30,438 nt of DNA from Bremia lactucae (taxonomy: Eukaryota > Oomycota > Peronosporomycetes > Peronosporales > Peronosporaceae), in assembly GCF_004359215.1 (NCBI RefSeq), contig NW_027152029.1:1825911-1856348 (forward strand), written 5' to 3'. The notes beneath the pieces were generated by a model. That model searched no databases and was not told the DNA's origin. It was given only the letters and a program-made list of their open reading frames with translations. This document shows, one piece after another, positions 9,464 through 19,007 of this stretch. The first letter of the stretch is position 1. Every line of letters begins with the position of its first letter. Both the position numbers and the translations under genes were made by a program.

Positions 9464-9859
9464 CTGCTTGACCAAAAAAATAATAATAAAATTGTTGGTC
9501 ATCAACAAGATCAGATTTTGACCAATCATGATGTTCTTTTGTAGTTGAAGTTCGACTCGTTCCGTGCGGTTATACGAATGAATCAAAGCGGTGACCGATA
9601 CAAACCACCCAATAATTTCCATGCCTCAACGAGTTGCGATTGCATGTATTTACACCATTACTTGATTAAGCAATAAAAGACATGTCTTTCTCTCAAGTGC
9701 AGGGCAACCACTGTTCCATGACGGTAAGTCCTTTTATCTTCACTGAATTTAGAGTATCTTGTGTGACGATACAGAATGCAACAATCAGATGTCGAAGTTG
9801 TTTAAGACCAGACAAAAAAAAGTTTTTATAACCTTTTTTCCGAGAACAAAATCTTCACA
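9464..9859. promoter_or_regulatory. Divergent promoter region of NLE and TRAPPC2L
   Basis: About 400 bp separate the two divergent start codons. It holds no supported gene. The minus-strand frame upstream of NLE stays open to 9622, but it encodes an unlikely hydrophobic leader. The presence of both promoters is inferred from gene layout; I could not identify specific initiator elements. Confidence 0.4.
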
Positions 9860-10429
9860 ATGATCGCTTGCGTCGCCGTAATCGCCGCGGCCGTAAGCGG
9901 GCCTCGGTCTATTATCATCTCCTTCCTTCTCATACCTAATCGCTTTGTCGTCAACTCTCTTCTATTTCTTTGCACAGAATAGCCCCCTATATATTCGCAC
10001 GTTCGGTGAGGAAAGCGAAGACATGGGATTTCACTATATAGCGCATATGTCGCTGGACGTAATCGAGGAGAAGCTCCGAAGTGCAGGCTCCAGTAGCTCT
10101 AAGGATGACATGTATTTGGGCTTCCTTGGCACCATTGAGGATTACAGAGTCTACGGCTATGTGACTAACACGTCCATCAAGTTCGTCGTGGTGTTACAGG
10201 ACGCCCCAGTGCGCGAGTCTGAGCTAAGACCGGTACTTCTATTACAGAATTATTGTGACGTCATCGCTTTAACATTTTTCTGGGTCGGTTTTAGTTGTTT
10301 TTGGAAATACACCGCCTATATGTGAACGCCATGTCGAATCCTTTTGCGCCACTAGGCGAGAGGCTCACGTCGCAGACTTTTGACAAGCAAGTGTCTCACA
10401 TCGTCGTTCAGCACAATGCAGCTAGCTAA
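9860..10429 (+). CDS. TRAPPC2L: TRAPP complex subunit 2-like protein (Trs20/sedlin family)
   Basis: Three exons: 9860-9892 (11 codons), 9978-10232 (85 codons) and 10295-10429 (44 codons plus stop), with introns of 85 nt (GTAAGC...GCACAG) and 62 nt (GTACTT...TTTTAG). All junctions are phase 0. The 140-residue product equals the length of animal TRAPPC2L and follows the longin-fold pattern: MIACVAVIA strand, PLYIRTF, FHYIAHMSLDVIEEK helix, YLGFLGTIEDYRVYGYVTN, IKFVVVL, and a C-terminal helix ending SNPFAPLGERL and FDKQV. TRAPPC2L is a small core subunit of TRAPP tethering complexes, which activate Rab1/Ypt1-type GTPases on ER-Golgi and endosomal membranes. An unspliced reading through the second intron gives a false C-terminus. 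The gene converges with Pelota, with only about 33 bp between stop codons. Confidence 0.92.
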
Positions 10430-10462
10430 GAAATAACATTATCTCTAATGGTAATTCGCCAT

Positions 10463-11870
10463 TTACATTGTCAGTGCTTCCACTAACAGGTCGTCGAGTC
10501 CAATGTCACCTGCAATATTTTCCTTTTCCTTATCCTCTTCAAAATCAGACTCGTCTTCGACATCGTCATCATCAATGTCGGGCATAGGATATCGCAAGAT
10601 GGCAGCAATACCACTCACTTGGCTGAGTTTTTCACCTGACACATGCAAGCTACTGAATAAGCGCACCGTGCCGCCATTGTTTCGCACACTTTCTACTAGG
10701 TCGACGTATTTGCGCCGAGCGGCAATGTCTTGCGATCGGAAAAGAGCATCTGTAATCATAAGTGTCTCGATGGCCATGTTAGCATTGGCATGCATTATGT
10801 GCTTGTAGCCATAGTATGCGCGGTCCTGATCCGTATGCAGCATACTAAAAAAGCAGTCGAGGCATTTTACATCTGTCGCAGCCTTCGTATCCGCCACCTG
10901 CGACTGAATCTTCGGATCACAAAGCACTTCATCTAGCGCATGCTTGTGGCCGGATGAAGCATGACAGGACACAAACTTAAGCTTGTTTTCGAGAATAAGT
11001 TTGTCGTCCTGGCGAACTGCTTGCTCAATTAAGAACTTAAAGAAGTCGTCCTTCACAAAACCCGGACTTGCGAGCAGTACACACTTGACGAGCTTAAAAT
11101 CAATATGCTGGCGAATGGCACGTACAATGTTTTCATAGAATTTATCTATGCCTCTAGCATGTGCTGAATTTCCAGGACGCTTCTTCGGTATACTGATTTC
11201 GATCTTAGCCCGGATGATAGTCATGTCGCCCTTGATCAAGCACAAGTGCGCCAAGCCCACTTGCATGACCACAGCTGCCAGCTCGGCTTGTTTTGTTATG
11301 TCGCAGGCCGTTTCAATACGCTCCAGCGAAATAATATCCCAGCAGTTTTTAGTTAGCGTGAAGTCACGATTCATCTCGAGATCAAGCGTGTGGTAAGCTC
11401 CCAACTGTCAACATTACCCGTCAGTGCCGCTATTTTCGCTTTGTTAACAAAATTTGGATTCCGTAAGCATACTCGAACTTGTGGGCTTTCCAATATATTC
11501 TTGCCCTTAATCCTTAACACGCACAACGCCGGATCAAAATTGACTTGTTCCACCTACGCGATGATAAGTATATAATTCTTAAATCTTCTGATAAGATCAA
11601 ATCGCATCTCACCTCAATTTGGAGCGTCATGCGCACACGCTGACTGCTTGTAGAGCCTGTGACGCCTTCTTTTACCACCTGCCGACGCCAAAATTAGCAT
11701 AATCAAAATTAGCAAAATTGGCAAGGTACCTTTCGAATCGTTGCGGTCTTGACTGAATCAGATGCGTGGATTAAATTGTATATATGCCACATGTCCTCAG
11801 GTTCCTCGGCGCGAAGGATTACTGAACCAGCACCGTCCTTTGCGCCGATCTGCTTTTTTATCAGCTTCAT
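10463..11870 (-). CDS. PELO: Pelota/Dom34 ribosome-rescue factor
   Basis: Four exons: 11730-11870, 11613-11678, 11473-11553 and 10463-11404; introns of 51, 59 and 68 nt, all phase 0. The product is 409 residues, slightly above the family norm because of a long acidic tail. The N-terminal Sm-like domain opens MKLIKKQIGAKDGAGSV and continues EEPEDMWHIYNLI. The middle domain has GAYHTLDLEMNRDFTLTK, and the central eRF1-like domain has the ASPGFVKDDFF signature typical of Pelota, with no GGQ peptide-release motif. The C-terminal domain carries GYKHIMHANANMAIETLMITD and VSGEKLSQVSGIAAILRYP. Pelota acts with the GTPase Hbs1 and ABCE1 to split stalled ribosomes in no-go and non-stop decay. Element 1 lies immediately upstream. 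Confidence 0.94.
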
Positions 11871-11916
11871 CGAATGCTTGCTCCTGAGCGTAAGTTATTT
11901 AAATTATGAGAAATTA

Positions 11917-11986
11917 CACAGAATAGGACACTTTTTATCGGAAATTCACAGAATAGGACACTATTTTTATTCACAGGATAGGACAC
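11917..11986 (+). repeat. Three direct copies of a 15-bp motif upstream of Pelota
   Basis: CACAGAATAGGACAC occurs at 11917 and 11947, and CACAGGATAGGACAC at 11972 (spacings 30 and 25 bp), each followed by a T-rich run. The array lies 47-116 bp upstream of the Pelota ATG and just before retroelement sequence. It could be a regulatory array of Pelota or the edge of an inserted repeat; the sequence does not settle this. Confidence 0.6.
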
Positions 11987-12187
11987 TTTTTGGTCTTTTT
12001 GATCTGAGCCTCGCGAGCGACGCAAGGAAGTCCCCTGAAGTTCCCCCTCGCAATCTCGGAAGATCATCCCTTTGCTTTGTGAGCAGTAGAGTACGGAGTG
12101 TCGACACCAAGTTTTTGTTCCAGAAACTGCTGAAAATCCTTAATAAGAGCCTTGCTCTCCGAACGTCATCGGAAGGTGGCAAGGCTT

Positions 12188-13185
12188 ATGGCGCAGGGAT
12201 TTGGTGAACAAGCCCTGGCCAGGCTCCTGGGTAGTCCTCCTGAGCAACATGTTGCTCAGTTGGAGCAGTTTGAGGCATTCGTGCTCGGACAGCGAAGAGC
12301 CGCGTCCGAGACACAGAGCCATGCTGCGGTGGAGTCCGTCACTCAGACTCAGGATGAGCTAAGGCATGAGCAGGCTCGGAGCGAGGCTCTCAACAGGACT
12401 GTTGAGATGCTCTCTGCCCGGCCGCATCAGCCGAGGCCCATTCGGATGGACTCTCCCAAGTTCGATGGAACTGCATCGCACACGATTGTCCACTGGGTTA
12501 TAGCCGTGGAGCAATGCGGTGTCGCCCAGCTCATCGAGGACGACAGCCGGCTGGTGTCGTACGCCACGTCGCATCTGCGCGGTAAGGCCTCAGATTGTGC
12601 TTACTCGGCGCTTATGGCGGACAGAAAGGCGTTCCCTACATAAGCGATCTTTAAGGAAAAGATGAGCGCCATGTACCAGCCTCCGAACAACGAAGTGTTG
12701 CTTCAGGCGCGCTTCTTATGAGCGCGACAGGCGAAGCGATCTCTACAAGAGTATGTGCAAGATATGCGCTCGCTGTCGGCGTCCATTACCGCAGGTCCGA
12801 TTTCGGAGCACATTAAGGTACCCACGTTTATGAACGGACTACGGCATGGCCCATTGCGACAGGCCCTTTTCAGAAAGGTGCCGTCGACGATGAAAGAGGC
12901 AATCCAAACTGCCTTAGTTAACAGTGCCTCGGTGACAGCTTGGTATAAGCCGTCGACCGAGAGGTCAGATGCCATCCCATGGAATTGGGCAATGCAGACG
13001 TTGTCTGTTGTAAATACGGCAAGCGCGGCCATATGATGGCTCGCTGCTATGCCAGGGACCCTGCTGGGGCGAAGACGCCCAGCAAAAGGACTCCCTTCCC
13101 AAAGATAGATGGCAAGAACCAGCGTGCGAGACGCATGAGTTCTGCCTCGACCACTGAGGGGTCGGGAAATGCAGGAGCGCAGTAG
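12188..13185 (+). pseudogene. gag: Gag of element 1
   Basis: The first ATG in frame is at 12188; the frame is open further upstream without an ATG. The N-terminal part is a Gln/Glu-rich helical region (to about residue 85). Then comes the retrotransposon-gag core (SPKFDGTA..., VHWVIAVEQCG, SYATSHLRGKA), interrupted by TAA at about 12641 and TGA at about 12719, and resuming as SLQEYVQDMRSL, FMNGLRHGPLRQALF in the frame at 12755-13036. A knuckle follows at about 13010-13050 in another frame: C-CKY-GKRGH-MMAR-C, where the second zinc ligand is Tyr instead of Cys. Gag would package element RNA. It is disabled by at least two stops and one frameshift. Confidence 0.8.
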
Positions 13186-13238
13186 GGGCGGGATGCCCTA
13201 CTGACGCGGACTCTGAAGCTACCCCTTAGTTCAGAGTT

Positions 13239-13640
13239 GTGGAACAAATGGGTAGCATAGTCCCTGAGGTCTCGAAATATCGGACCTCAACCCTGCTGGT
13301 CTATATCGCTCATGTAAGAGTCTATGACCAGGTGATGACCCTCCTAGTGGATTCGGGTGCATCACAAAATTTTGTGAAACTCGCGGCTTTAAGAAAGAGA
13401 CCGGCGATGTCTCAGTCGCTTTGCCAGGATGGCAAGTGGGATAAGGCGACCGTTCGTTTAGCGAACGGCGCGCTAGTTAAGTCTGAGGGAGTTCAGGTAG
13501 CTCGCCCTCAGCTTTACTGACTTCTCTTGTAAAAAGAAGTTTTCAGTGCTAGGTATGGATAGTCCGTATGACCTCATCCTTGGCATGCCATGGTTGGCAA
13601 AACACCAACCATGGATAGACTGGAGTACACGCACAGTTGC
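13239..13640 (+). pseudogene. Aspartic protease of element 1
   Basis: The catalytic motif LLVDSGASQNF is intact near 13350-13385, so the active-site Asp is kept. The flap and second half (SPYDLILGMPWLAKHQPWIDW) lie in a different frame starting at about 13546, after a stop at about 13518. This is the pepsin-like dimeric protease that cuts Gag-Pol. From about 13640 to 14360 the sequence is a linker toward RT with only partial open frames (13546-13962, 13968-14183), as usual between these domains. Confidence 0.8.
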
Positions 13641-14359
13641 GAACTATACGCAGGACACCGGAAAGGATGTGCTCCTGCGAGAGGCGTATTCAACTGATGT
13701 CGTGTCGAACACCGTTGAGGGTGCGTTGACGGGACGTCAAACGTCACCAATTCATACCCAGCTCGTGGAGACTGAGGTAGTGAAAAGGACGATGACAAGA
13801 AGTCATGCGTCCAAATGTCCTGCACAGAGCCGAGAGCCTGTGGCAGCAGACAGCGAGCTGACAGGAAGTCATCCGTCGCATAAACGGTCACAGTGCCTTG
13901 AACCTGGCGCGGTGGAAGGGGTGCGTTATCCAGGAGAGCAACGGCACCCGCTTCCCACATAAAGGTCGTGGTGACTCGAAGAACGAGTACCCGTCAGATT
14001 AGGACGGTCGAAGCCACGTCTAAACGAGTGACCTTTGGATCAGTCTCTCATAAAGAGGACGGGCCTTTGAACGAGATGTTCGAGGCCGTCAAAGACGAAA
14101 TTGCGGAGGCATCCTCAGTTGAGATGCTCCGGCAAGTCTTTAAATCTGCCGAGGCGATAGTAAATCTCTCGAAGATGTCGTGATTAATCCAAGGAAAGAT
14201 CCACGAAATAGTCACACCAGTTCCAGAAGAGAACTTTGTGGACTGTTGCTCGTCGTCCACAATGGACGAGAGCGTCCTAGAAACGGACGAAAAGAAATAG
14301 TTCGCTGCTCAAGGCTGGGATGCCTTGAGAGACAGTCCTTTTTTTAGGTTTTGTGGAAA

Positions 14360-14640
14360 CATTGCGATGTGTTCCCAGAAGAAGTGCCGAGCCGCCTACC
14401 AGTAGATAGGGGCATCGGGCACGAGATAGAACTCAAAGCTGGCACCAAGTATTGTGTGACCAGGCAATGGCCGCTGCCGAAAGAACTTGCATCGTAGATA
14501 CACATGGTGTAGAGCAGACCCAGAAAAGGTAAAATCAGTAAAGGAATGTCCAATCTAACGGCATGTGAAGGATTTGCGCCGATTTCTAAGGCTTGCTAAT
14601 TACTTGCATTAATCTAGCAAGAATTATGCTGAGCAAACTA
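14360..14640 (+). pseudogene. Gutted reverse transcriptase of element 1
   Basis: The RT entry segment (VDRGIGHEIEL, GTKYCVTRQWPLPKE) ends at about 14485. It is followed within about 25 bp by sequence from the far end of the RT/connection region (ADPEKVKSVKECP..., VKDLRRFLRLANYLH). Everything in between is missing, including the palm motifs and the YxDD-type catalytic loop, as judged by comparison with element 2. The element therefore lost its polymerase through an internal deletion of several hundred bases. Confidence 0.75.
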
Positions 14641-15150
14641 AACTATTATCTGACCTCCTTAAAAAGGACGCATAATGGGTTTGGTTTAATGAACAAGAAG
14701 ATGCGTTCACATCAGTGAGACAATTTCTTGTAGAAGCACCGGTCTTGGCATTGCCAGACGCGTATAAGCCCTTTGACGTCGTCTGCGATGCAAGTAATTT
14801 TTTGCAATCGGCAGCGCGCTCATGCAGAAGAATGACGACGGCGTTGACCGTGTCATTTCTTATCAGTCGCGGCTTTTTAAAGCCGCGGAACTGAATACCC
14901 CGTGCATGACAAAAAGCTACTTTCAATAAAGTATGCTCTTGCGCGTGCACCTAGTGGGCACCGAACCATTTGTGGTTTATACGGATCACGCATCACTGCG
15001 GACTGCAATAAAATCAGCGCATCTCTCGCCTAGAATGGCAAGATGGCTCACATTCTTCTCTAAATTTAATTTTATAGTTGAATATAAGCCGGGTAAGTCG
15101 AATGTCTTGGTTGCCGCTTTATCGCGCAGACCAGACTTCAAGGTTAGACA
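14626..15150 (+). pseudogene. RNase H of element 1
   Basis: Recognisable pieces in order: LSDLLKKDA, EDAFTSVRQFLVEAPVLALPD, PFDVVCDAS (carrying a catalytic Asp), then in another frame PFVVYTDHASL, FNFIVEYKPGKSN and ALSRRPDF at 14945-15140. This is the standard Ty3 RNase H ending before integrase. The middle part between the catalytic Asp and YTDHASL is broken by frameshifts and stops. Confidence 0.75.
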
Positions 15151-15401
15151 CCAGGAAAGTGTGTCTAGTGCGAAAGCACAATTTCAGCCGTCGACGTTGG
15201 CAGCCATGAAGGCATACCACGTGACGAGCTCATTGGCCTCTGAAATAAAAGAGAGCTACAGTCAGGACGACCACTGTCGCCTGCTGTTGGATCACTTCGG
15301 TGGACGAAAGATTTTTGTCTTCCGTCACACCTGAAAGCTAAGCTAAATCGCTTTAGCTACAGCGATGGCCTTTATGGCATCAGCTGTCACCTTGGGATCC
15401 C

Positions 15402-16680
15402 TTGAGAATCTTTGTGTCTCGTGACACAGATCTCAAGCTGATGATCCTTCACGAGCTCCATGATGCGCCATCTAGTGGGCATCTGGGCCGTGAAAAGACA
15501 TTCTTACGAGTGTCAGAGGAATTTTGGTGGCCACACCTAGATAGATGGGTGGCCAACTATATTCGCTCTTGCGAACAGTGTCAGCGTATTAAGCCTGCAC
15601 CGACTAGCAGTGCGCCACTGAAGCCGCTACCGATTCCAACGAATTGTTAAAACCAGTAAGACTGGACTTCATGTTTGGCATGCCGCCCGATCATAAGGGT
15701 CGGACGGGACTCGTTGTCTTTGTAGCAGACTGAGCAAAATGGTGCATTTAGCACCATGTAAGACATCGATCACAGGCAAGGAGGCAGTTCTCTTGTTCCT
15801 GGATCATGTTTACCGACTACTCGGGATGCCTGAGTCCATAGTATCGGACCGGGATCCACGTTTTACGTCTGGGTTTTGGCGACATGTGTTCGAGCTGCTT
15901 AGTAGCAAGCTCCACATGTCGACCGCAGATCGTCCCCATCTCGATGGCCAAATAGAACGTGCCAAACGGGTCGTGGCGGATGTTTTACGCACTATAGCAA
16001 CTCCTAAATAGTGGAGCAAGCAATTGCCCTTTGTGGAGTTCGCTATATATAACAGTGTCCACGCCAGTGCAGGTGAGACACTGTTTTATATTAACGGACT
16101 GCGCCATCCTCGGACGCCAGTCTTGTTTGTGCGCAGCATGAGTCTTAGTGTAGGAGGGCCCCTCACTATGCTCGGTGCGAAAGAGGAAAATAGTTTCGTC
16201 AATATGACGACGAACCATGAGGGTATCACCTCAACGACTTAAACTTGCCCTAGTGACCTTGCTAGTTTAGCAGTGGTCAATAAAACTACGCCTTATGACC
16301 GACCTCTCGCGCGTATCATAGGTGTGTTTGATGCTAAGAGCGTGAGCGAGGCTCAACGCTTTGTGGATGAGCGATTAGCCATCACACCTTAAGTCCGTGA
16401 CGCAATGGCAAGCGCACAGGACCAGCAAAACGAATATGCGGACCGAAATGGTCGCAAAATTAATGAACGCTTTAGAGTGGGTGGAAAAGTACTATTAAGT
16501 ACTGCTACCCTATCTAAAATGCAATTTCTGTACTACCTGGATGTACTACGAAGTTGTTGCCGCGTTTCATTGGGCCCTTTACGGTGGTAGAAGAGGTTGG
16601 AGACCTAATTTATAGGCTCACCCTTCCCCCGTATATGAAGACGCACCCCGTATTCTACGTGGGTCGTCTGTAACGGTATG
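15402..16680 (+). pseudogene. Integrase of element 1
   Basis: The zinc-binding domain is intact at 15402-15650: LHD..GHLGREKT..., then CEQCQ, an HHCC set. The catalytic core follows in the 15655-16011 stretch: LDFMFGMPPDHKGR (first Asp), IVSDRDPRFTS (second Asp), and DGQIERAKR (catalytic Glu), so the DDE triad residues are present. A TGA at 15731 and further stops split the core. Near 16570-16670 lies the GPY/F-like C-terminal module (GPFTVVEEVGDLIYRL, THPVFYVGRL). From 16680 to about 17000 is a hinge with poor sense coding. Confidence 0.82.
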
Positions 16681-17256
16681 TAGACCCAAATGAGGTCACA
16701 TATCCCCATCCGTCTAAGGAGACCGATGGTGACGCCGACTGTGAGTCGAGCGTTGTTCGGGGAGGGGGACGGTGAAGGCGAAAAGCTATCGGCCCGACGC
16801 CTCCCACCACGAACAGGACTTAGAGAGCGAGGGACATCACGCGAGTAACGCGGATCCATCAGCATTATTCTCTTAAAGAGGTCCAAGCGAGTCTTCAGGC
16901 GTTCATAGCCCTGACGAGCCTTCGCTCAGACATCAACGAGATCCGAGGTCAGTCGCGAGACTTGACCCTCTAGATCCGCAATACGTTGTTCAGCAGCGCT
17001 TAACGCATGTGACTGAATGGACGAAGGTAAGGCAGCCGCAATTATTTGGGCGAGATCGCCATTTCTATCGGGCGCCGCCTGCACTGATGGATGCGGGTGG
17101 GAATGAACGCTTTCTTGTTGGAAGGTTGCTTGCCCACCGTTTCGTGAGGCAAAGGTATCAGATCCTCGTCCAATGGAAAAGTTACCCGAAGAGATTTGAC
17201 TCTTGGGAACCGATCGATACCCTACGTATTGTATGCCCGGCTTGGTGGCTGCCTAT
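16605..17256 (-). pseudogene. Antisense open frame with coiled-coil and SR-like tail, opposite the element 1 hinge and chromodomain
   Basis: One minus-strand frame stays open from about 17256 to 16605 except for a single TGA (at 16926-16928). It reads as a disordered Gln/Ser/His region, then a heptad-like coiled coil (AEQRIADLEGQVSRL, YERLKTRLDLFKRI), then a Ser-Pro and Arg-rich tail (SLSPVRGGRRRADSF). It continues in a shifted frame from the antisense ORF at 17222-18211 and may be its C-terminal half. Caution: the sense strand is also partly open here, and an antisense frame can look helical as a by-product of sense codon use. Confidence 0.35.
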
Positions 17257-17289
17257 GAAAAGGAGCACCAGCTGAGGCCTCTTCACTAG
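17009..17289 (+). pseudogene. Chromodomain at the end of element 1 Pol
   Basis: After a linker, PPALMDAGGNERFLV leads into the chromodomain core FVRQRYQILVQWKSYPKRFDSWEP, which matches the Y-L-V-K-W...W-E-P pattern that reads methylated histone tails and directs chromovirus integration. A frameshift after residue about 75 produces a false stop at 17275; the frame on the other side (AAYEKEHQLRPLH) ends at TAG 17289. This end overlaps the antisense ORF on the minus strand. Confidence 0.8.
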
Positions 17290-18211
17290 TCTCAAATGGA
17301 CTAGCAGAAGTAGCGTTGTGAGAAGAAACATGGGGTACAGTACCACCCATGATTTCTTTTACGCGCAAGCGGGCGAAATTAATTCGCTGCGACCGCTGTT
17401 TCATCGCAGCGGAATGCGGATGAATGCGACGCGTGTAATCCGCTTCGTATTGGTCGGGTGTTTCATTTGAACGCAACACGACCGGGATTGGGAAAATACG
17501 TTCAAGCGATTTCCCGTGAGCCTGTCATGATTTGAAGATGTCATAATAATTTTGAGCCTCTAGAATAGTGCGCTCTAGGAGCGACGCTTTTAACCCGTTG
17601 ATACAAGGCCATTGAGATGGGGCATAACTGATATGCCACCCGTCACATAGCCACGTTCGAAACGACTGGCTTCTGACACCGATGAGCTCGCTCACGTGTC
17701 GTCGACGAAGCCATACATTCAGGCTCCTCTATGTCAGAACCATTATGATTAATGGTCTGAGGATAAGACTTTGTGGTTTTACCCAACGGAGACTGTCCGT
17801 TTAAAGGTAGGGACCCGGTAAGCAGCTGCGCTTTTATGGGCAGCGCTCTCATTACCTGTCGCTGCGCTATCAAGCACAGAGGACAAGACACATTTGTAAA
17901 TGTTACTCTCCCATGTTGTGAGCCATATGAGGAGTTTGGATGGGCAATAATGCGCCATCATCCTTCCTCACGAGATCGTTGTTCGCATCACTGCTATGAC
18001 TGACGGCAACAGTGTCGACGGATCAACATCCTCACTGTTAAAGTGGGATGGATCCTTTAAGCCCTGTTAACGCGACAGCAGCAGTAGCTGTTGGCGTTTC
18101 GACTAAGGCATTGGACGCGGCCGGCGAGTTAACGCGGCGCGTGCGCTTAGTGCGAGGTTGAGTGGGCGTCTTCGCAGACGACCCACCAACCTGACACCAT
18201 TTAGGTGGCAT
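17222..18211 (-). pseudogene. Antisense ORF of element 1
   Basis: ATG at 18211 (MPPKWCQVGG). The N-terminus carries a basic KRTRRV patch, then Ala/Thr/Ser-rich acidic sequence. A 1-nt change near 18050 shifts the frame relative to the left-edge copy. After further indels, the C-terminal part (17222-17479 and upstream to about 17610) encodes a helical domain: LLERTILEAQNYYDIF, a PDQYEADYTRRI run, and RINFARLRVKEIM. The gene lies between the chromodomain and the 3' LTR on the strand opposite Gag-Pol and overlaps the chromodomain end. The C-terminal motif is shared with the antisense ORF of element 2. No known family is recognised. In some plant Ty3 elements (Tat group, e.g. RIRE2, Grande) antisense ORFs occupy the same position. 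Confidence 0.6.
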
Positions 18212-18331
18212 CTTTGGCGCCGTGTATAGAAACACAGGTCGCTAGAGTGATTTTTTGAGTGTGCTAGTGGCGCGTAAAGCTGCTCGCAGTTCCTCGCTCC
18301 TTTTTGACGAATTTAAAATGTAAATTCGTTC

Positions 18332-18346
18332 TTTAAGGGGGGATGG
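18332..18346 (+). other. Polypurine tract of element 1
   Basis: TTTAAGGGGGGATGG lies directly against the TGTAACGGGC start of the 3' LTR. It is cleaner than the equivalent at 732-747. Confidence 0.75.
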
Positions 18347-18449
18347 TGTAACGGGCTAAAGTTGCCTTAATGTTACACAGTCCCGTTAAATACACTTGGT
18401 GTACTTAATGGGATGGTCAATAACTTAATTAAAGTAATTAGACCCCGTA
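18347..18449 (+). repeat. Truncated type-A 3' LTR of element 1
   Basis: It matches the first 100 bp or so of the 4819 LTR and stops within 'attagacccc', where a type-B LTR begins. The missing remainder does not reappear on the far side of the inserted material. Confidence 0.8.
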
Positions 18450-18891
18450 TGTAACGGGAAATGCCGACTTGTACTGCTTCAGTACAAGTCCACTTTGCAC
18501 TGCCTCAGTGCGAGTGGTGCCTCACGTCAATTCACGTACACTAGTACGTGCAGAGGAAGACTCTCATTAAAAAAACATACTTTGAAGAGGGTTAATTTAA
18601 AACTGTATTAATATAATTAAGTTCTTCTGTTTCTATCTACTTAATACTAACTTAATTATAAACTAATACAAATCATGTAATTAAAATCTTAAAGGTCTTT
18701 CTCTTTGCGCGCGTCCAGCGCTGACTGGACCGCGGAGAATGTTGATATAATGGTCTATATCTACCAATTGATAAGCTTTTAGAATATTACCATGTAAAGT
18801 AATATTCTCTAAATATTATCGACCTTTTAGATAATATATTAATTAACAACCTTTAAATGTTAATTTCATGTAACGATACAACCCCGTTACA
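18450..18891 (-). repeat. Type-B LTR, 3' LTR of a minus-oriented element
   Basis: TGTAACGGG at the start and CCCCGTTACA at the end, 442 bp, matching 6277-6731. The 15 bases to its right (18892-18906, TCACCCCTCCCTT...) are a polypurine tract when read on the minus strand (AAGGGAGGGGTGA next to TGTAACGGGG), so it is the 3' LTR of an element lying to the right and pointing left. It is inserted in the 3' LTR of element 1. Confidence 0.75.
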
Positions 18892-19007
18892 TCACCCCTC
18901 CCTTAAACAACAATCACTCTGACTGTCATTGGTTGGAGTGGTCACCATAAGATCACTTTATTTAATCGATGCTGATTGGTCAGATTCATCATTTCTAATT
19001 ATATCGC

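Larger units (their letters stand above)
12000..18449 (+). mobile_element. Element 1: defective chromodomain Ty3/gypsy retrotransposon (type-A LTR)
   Basis: Plus-strand order is gag, CCHC knuckle, aspartic protease, RT remnant, RNase H, integrase, chromodomain, then an antisense ORF, polypurine tract and the first 103 bp of a 3' LTR. Integrase before the chromodomain and after RNase H gives the Ty3/gypsy chromovirus order. No 5' LTR or primer-binding site is visible: the element starts somewhere between the Pelota upstream repeats and the gag ATG, so the left border is approximate. The 3' LTR is cut at 18449 by a type-B LTR. Many stops, frameshifts and an RT deletion make it non-autonomous and dead. 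Confidence 0.85.

Noticed and set aside
9464..9622. N-terminal membrane extension of Notchless
   Set aside because: Hydrophobic and unlike the family; a start at 9463 gives the expected acidic N-terminus. An upstream exon cannot be fully excluded.
10233..10325. Unspliced C-terminus for TRAPPC2L
   Set aside because: Splicing 10233-10294 restores the conserved C-terminal helix and the normal 140-residue length.
12703..13032. Minus-strand 109-codon frame in element 1
   Set aside because: It lies opposite gag, shows no conserved counterpart in element 2, and the sense strand explains the open frame.
18936..18950. GAGTGGTCACCATAA occurs also at 29065-29079
   Set aside because: A 15-bp match between two retroelement-derived stretches; it could be a shared antisense-promoter element, but the surroundings do not align and no antisense gene follows at 29080.
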